This document shows, piece by piece, positions 61,668 to 64,000 of a DNA stretch of 64,000 nt; positions within the stretch are counted from its first letter, which is position 1; each line of letters opens with the position of its first letter. The stretch lies in NCBI RefSeq assembly GCF_001592305.1, contig NZ_BCWR01000016.1, positions 146,180-210,179 of the forward strand, in the 5' to 3' direction. The position numbers and the translations under genes are program-made. A model generated the notes under the pieces. That model searched no databases and was not told the origin of the DNA. It saw nothing but the letters and a program-made list of their open reading frames with translations. Origin of the DNA: Hydrogenophaga taeniospiralis CCUG 15921. Lineage in GTDB: Bacteria; Pseudomonadota; Gammaproteobacteria; Burkholderiales; Burkholderiaceae_C.

Positions 61668-62870
61668 ATGACCCACGCCTTCATCTGCGACGCCGTGCGC
61701 ACCCCCTTTGGCCGCTATGGCGGTGTCCTTTCCGGCGTGCGCGCCGACGATCTCGGCGCCGTTCCTCTGCGGGCCTTGCTGGAACGCCACCCTCAACTGG
61801 ACTGGGAGGCGGTGGCCGACGTCATCTTCGGCTGCGCCAACCAGGCCGGCGAAGACAACCGCAACGTGGCGCGCATGAGCGCGTTGCTGGCGGGCTTGCC
61901 CGTGTCGCTGCCCGGCTCCACCGTGAACCGCCTCTGCGGCTCAGGCCTGGATGCGCTGGGCACGGCGGCGCGCGCCATCAAGAGCGGCGAGGCACAACTG
62001 ATGATCGCCGGTGGCGTGGAGAGCATGAGCCGCGCACCCTTCGTGATGCCCAAGGCGACCAGCGCGTTCTCGCGCGCCAACAGCGTCGAGGACACCACCA
62101 TCGGCTGGCGCTTCGTCAACAATTTGATGAAGGCCCAGTACGGCGTGGACAGCATGCCCGAGACGGCGGAGAACGTGGCGACCGAGTTCAACGTCTCGCG
62201 CGCCGACCAGGACCGCATGGCCCTGGCCTCGCAGACCAAGGCCCTGGCGGCGCAGGAGGCCGGCGTGTTCGACGCCGAGATCGTGCCGGTGCAGGTGCCG
62301 CAGAAGAAGGGCGATGCCCTGGTGGTGAGCCGCGACGAACACCCGCGCGCCACCTCGCTGGAGGCCCTGGCCAAGCTCAAGGGCGTGGTGCGACCCGACG
62401 GCAGCGTGACCGCCGGCAACGCCTCGGGCGTGAACGACGGCGCCGCCGCGCTGCTGCTCGCCAGCGAAGCCGCCGCGTCCCGCCACGGCCTCACGCCGCG
62501 GGCCCGCGTGGTCGGCATGGCCACCGCCGGCGTGCCGCCGCGCATCATGGGCATGGGCCCGGCACCGGCCACGCGCAAGGTGCTGGCGCTCACCGGCCTG
62601 TCGCTGGCGCAGATGGACGTGATCGAGCTCAACGAGGCCTTTGCCGCGCAAGGCCTGGCCGTGCTGCGCGACCTGAGGCTGGCCGACGACGACGCCCGCG
62701 TCAACCCCAACGGCGGCGCCATCGCCCTGGGCCACCCGCTGGGCGCCAGCGGCGCCCGCCTGGCCACCACCGCCGTCAACCAGCTGCGCCGCAGCGGGGG
62801 CCGCTACGCGCTCTGCACCATGTGCATCGGGGTGGGGCAGGGCATTGCGGTGGTGCTGGAAAGGGTTTGA
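61668..62870 (+). CDS. pcaF: 3-Oxoadipyl-CoA thiolase-type acyltransferase
   Basis: A 400-residue thiolase. The acylated cysteine is C90 (VNRLCGSGLDALGTAARAI). The histidine block is GGAIALGHPLGASGARL and the second cysteine is in CTMCIGVGQG. MTHAFICDAVRTPFGRYGGVLSGVRADDLGAVPLRALLERHP and ANQAGEDNRNVARM are very close to PcaF/PaaJ as I remember them. It would cleave 3-oxoadipyl-CoA, or a similar dicarboxylyl-CoA, to succinyl-CoA and acetyl-CoA. Confidence 0.88.
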   Translation: MTHAFICDAVRTPFGRYGGVLSGVRADDLGAVPLRALLERHPQLDWEAVADVIFGCANQAGEDNRNVARMSALLAGLPVSLPGSTVNRLCGSGLDALGTAARAIKSGEAQLMIAGGVESMSRAPFVMPKATSAFSRANSVEDTTIGWRFVNNLMKAQYGVDSMPETAENVATEFNVSRADQDRMALASQTKALAAQEAGVFDAEIVPVQVPQKKGDALVVSRDEHPRATSLEALAKLKGVVRPDGSVTAGNASGVNDGAAALLLASEAAASRHGLTPRARVVGMATAGVPPRIMGMGPAPATRKVLALTGLSLAQMDVIELNEAFAAQGLAVLRDLRLADDDARVNPNGGAIALGHPLGASGARLATTAVNQLRRSGGRYALCTMCIGVGQGIAVVLERV

Positions 62871-62883
62871 GGGATTTTTCCTC

Positions 62884-62900
62884 TTCCATTGGGTGGAATT
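62884..62900 (+). promoter_or_regulatory. Second palindromic IclR-type operator, upstream of the distal Bug gene
   Basis: TTCCA (62884-62888) and TGGAA (62894-62898) with a 5-nt spacer; the right half extends to TGGAATT as in the site at 54224. A -10-like TAGAGT begins 30 nt after the end (62930-62935), the same distance as upstream of 54353. Confidence 0.6.
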
Positions 62901-62970
62901 GATAGGGTGCGCCGATCAGGCCCGACCTCTAGAGTGACCACTGTTCCTTCTACAAACACCGGAGACATTC

Positions 62971-63957
62971 ATGAACCCATTTCCCAAGCTCGGCTTCAAG
63001 GCCTTTGCCAAGGCCGCGACGGCATTCACCACCGCACTGATCGTGGGTCTGTCCAGCGCCCACGCTTTTCCCGACAAACCCATCAAGCTGGTGGTGCCGT
63101 TCGCCCCGGCCGGTGGCACGGACCTGATCGCCCGCACGCTGGCGGTGGAGATGGCCAAGGAGCTGGGGCAGCCCGTGGTGGTGGACAACAAGCCGGGCGC
63201 CAGCACCATCATCGGCACCGACCTGGTGGCCAAGAGTGCGCCCGATGGCTACACGCTGGTGGTTTCGTCGATCGCGCACGCGGTCAACCCCAGCCTGATG
63301 GCGAAGATGCCCTACTCGACCGAGAAGGACTTTGCGCCCGTGTCCATGATCGTGCGTTCGCCCAACGTGCTGGTGGTCCGCGCCGACAGCCCTTTCAAGT
63401 CGCTCAAGGACGTCATCGCCGCCGCGAAGGCCGATCCGGACAAGCTGACCTATGCGTCGCCCGGCAACGGCACCTCGTCCCATCTGGCCGGTGCGCTGTT
63501 CGCCGACATGGCCAAGGTCCAGATCAAGCACGTCGCCTACAAGGGGTCGGGCCCTGCGCTCACCGACCTGCTCGGCGGTCAGACCGACATGATCTTTGCC
63601 ACCTCCGGCTCGGTGGGCGGCTTCATCGACAGCGGCAAGCTGCGCGCACTGGCCGTCACCTCGGCCGAGCGCTCCACTGCATATCCCAGTGTGCCAACCG
63701 TGTCCGAGGCCGGTGTGCCCGGTTACGCCACCGAAGGCTGGTACGGCTTCTATGCGCCGGCCGGCACGCCCGCGGCCGTGATCGACAAGCTGAACGCCGC
63801 CACGCGCAAGGCCGCCAGCAGCGAGATCTTCAAGTCCAAGGTGGTGAGCGAGGGCATGGTCGTGCAGACCGGCACGCCGGCCGAGTTCGACGCCTTCGTG
63901 CGCGCGGAAATCGTTCGCTGGTCCAAGATCGTTAAGGCCGATGTGCTGGGTAAATGA
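62971..63957 (+). CDS. Bug-family periplasmic solute receptor (second of the carboxylate locus)
   Basis: A 328-residue protein with a signal peptide (KAATAFTTALIVGLSSAHA) and the motifs IKLVVPFAPAGGTDLIARTLAVEMAKELGQ and VDNKPGASTIIGTDLVAKSAPDGYTLV. It is strongly similar along its length to the receptor at 54353, a recent paralogue by appearance. GGAG stands 7 nt before the ATG. It has its own operator and promoter (62884-62935), so it can be transcribed apart from the enzymes. No TctAB partner is present. Confidence 0.92.
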   Translation: MNPFPKLGFKAFAKAATAFTTALIVGLSSAHAFPDKPIKLVVPFAPAGGTDLIARTLAVEMAKELGQPVVVDNKPGASTIIGTDLVAKSAPDGYTLVVSSIAHAVNPSLMAKMPYSTEKDFAPVSMIVRSPNVLVVRADSPFKSLKDVIAAAKADPDKLTYASPGNGTSSHLAGALFADMAKVQIKHVAYKGSGPALTDLLGGQTDMIFATSGSVGGFIDSGKLRALAVTSAERSTAYPSVPTVSEAGVPGYATEGWYGFYAPAGTPAAVIDKLNAATRKAASSEIFKSKVVSEGMVVQTGTPAEFDAFVRAEIVRWSKIVKADVLGK

Positions 63958-64000
63958 GGCATCCCCTGCGCCGCTTCGCGTCACCCCCCTCAAGGGGGGC
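63958..64000 (+). repeat. GC-rich intergenic repeat at the right edge
   Basis: CGCCGCTTCGCGTCA is followed by CCCCCC (63984-63989), TCAA and GGGGGG (63994-63999). It resembles the element after the glycosylase gene at 19344-19440. It may also act as a terminator, but the sequence that would show a T-run is beyond the window. Confidence 0.4.

Noticed and set aside
1..64000. Prophage, insertion sequence, integron or CRISPR array
   Set aside because: No transposase, integrase or cas-like protein, no terminal inverted repeats with target duplications and no regularly spaced repeats were seen. The tRNA-Ser gene at 22899 is next to the accessory block, but no duplicated tRNA end was found that would mark an integrated island.

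Overview
The window looks like a chromosomal segment of a high-GC betaproteobacterium, most likely a member of the Comamonadaceae (Hydrogenophaga or Acidovorax-like). The evidence is the set of protein families, the many orphan tripartite-tricarboxylate (Bug) binding proteins, and the GC-rich palindromic intergenic repeats. The genus is an inference. There is no rRNA, IS element, prophage or CRISPR array. One tRNA-Ser(GCU) is present.

Layout. (1) 1-23,000 is a core-genome region: a type IV pilus minor-pilin operon on the minus strand (fimT-pilV-pilW-pilX-pilY1, with pilY1 running off the left edge), nrdR-glyA, a lytic transglycosylase, a DUF349 protein, mtfA, lpxH, two cyclophilins, an L,D-transpeptidase and a TPR protein that share a C-terminal domain type, then cysS, a DNA glycosylase, accA, tilS, lysC and tRNA-Ser. 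A 727-bp gap (8003-8729) holds a strong minus-strand promoter and a possible small RNA ending in a perfect terminator. (2) 23,148-38,191 is an accessory catabolic block. An IclR regulator is divergent from twelve tightly packed genes: a benzoylformate-decarboxylase-like TPP enzyme, an SDR lacking its catalytic residues, a cytosolic Asp-box propeller, a VOC protein, a DUF1185 protein, an alpha/beta hydrolase, a NIPSNAP protein, an MhpA-like FAD hydroxylase, a Bug receptor and three aldehyde dehydrogenases. An AraC regulator closes the block. The set suggests an aromatic or 2-oxo-acid substrate, but the substrate cannot be named from sequence.

(3) 38,178-53,338 carries a porin, an ABC-type binding protein, an APC permease, a glutamine-synthetase-like ligase, a class I glutamine-amidotransferase-like hydrolase, a cytochrome P450 with its own ferredoxin reductase and ferredoxin, a LuxR regulator, a nitroreductase, a cytochrome b561, a further aldehyde dehydrogenase, a second AraC regulator and a class III aminotransferase. 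I read this as an amine-catabolic system in which the amine is gamma-glutamylated, hydroxylated by the P450, deglutamylated and then oxidised or transaminated. A 15-bp element close to TGCCGATTCGGGCTA lies 22-23 bp upstream of a -10-like hexamer before the porin, the binding protein, the permease, the dehydrogenase and the aminotransferase. It appears to join them into one regulon.

(4) 53,375-63,957 is a CoA-linked carboxylate pathway. A divergent IclR regulator precedes a Bug receptor, a crotonase, an NDP-forming acyl-CoA synthetase, a fused hydratase/3-hydroxyacyl-CoA dehydrogenase, an MmgE/PrpD protein, a 3-oxoadipyl-CoA-type thiolase and a second, closely related Bug receptor. The same palindrome (TTCCA, 5 nt, TGGAA) sits in front of both Bug genes with identical spacing to a -10-like box.

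All starts, motifs and operators were read by eye. No similarity search or folding program was run.
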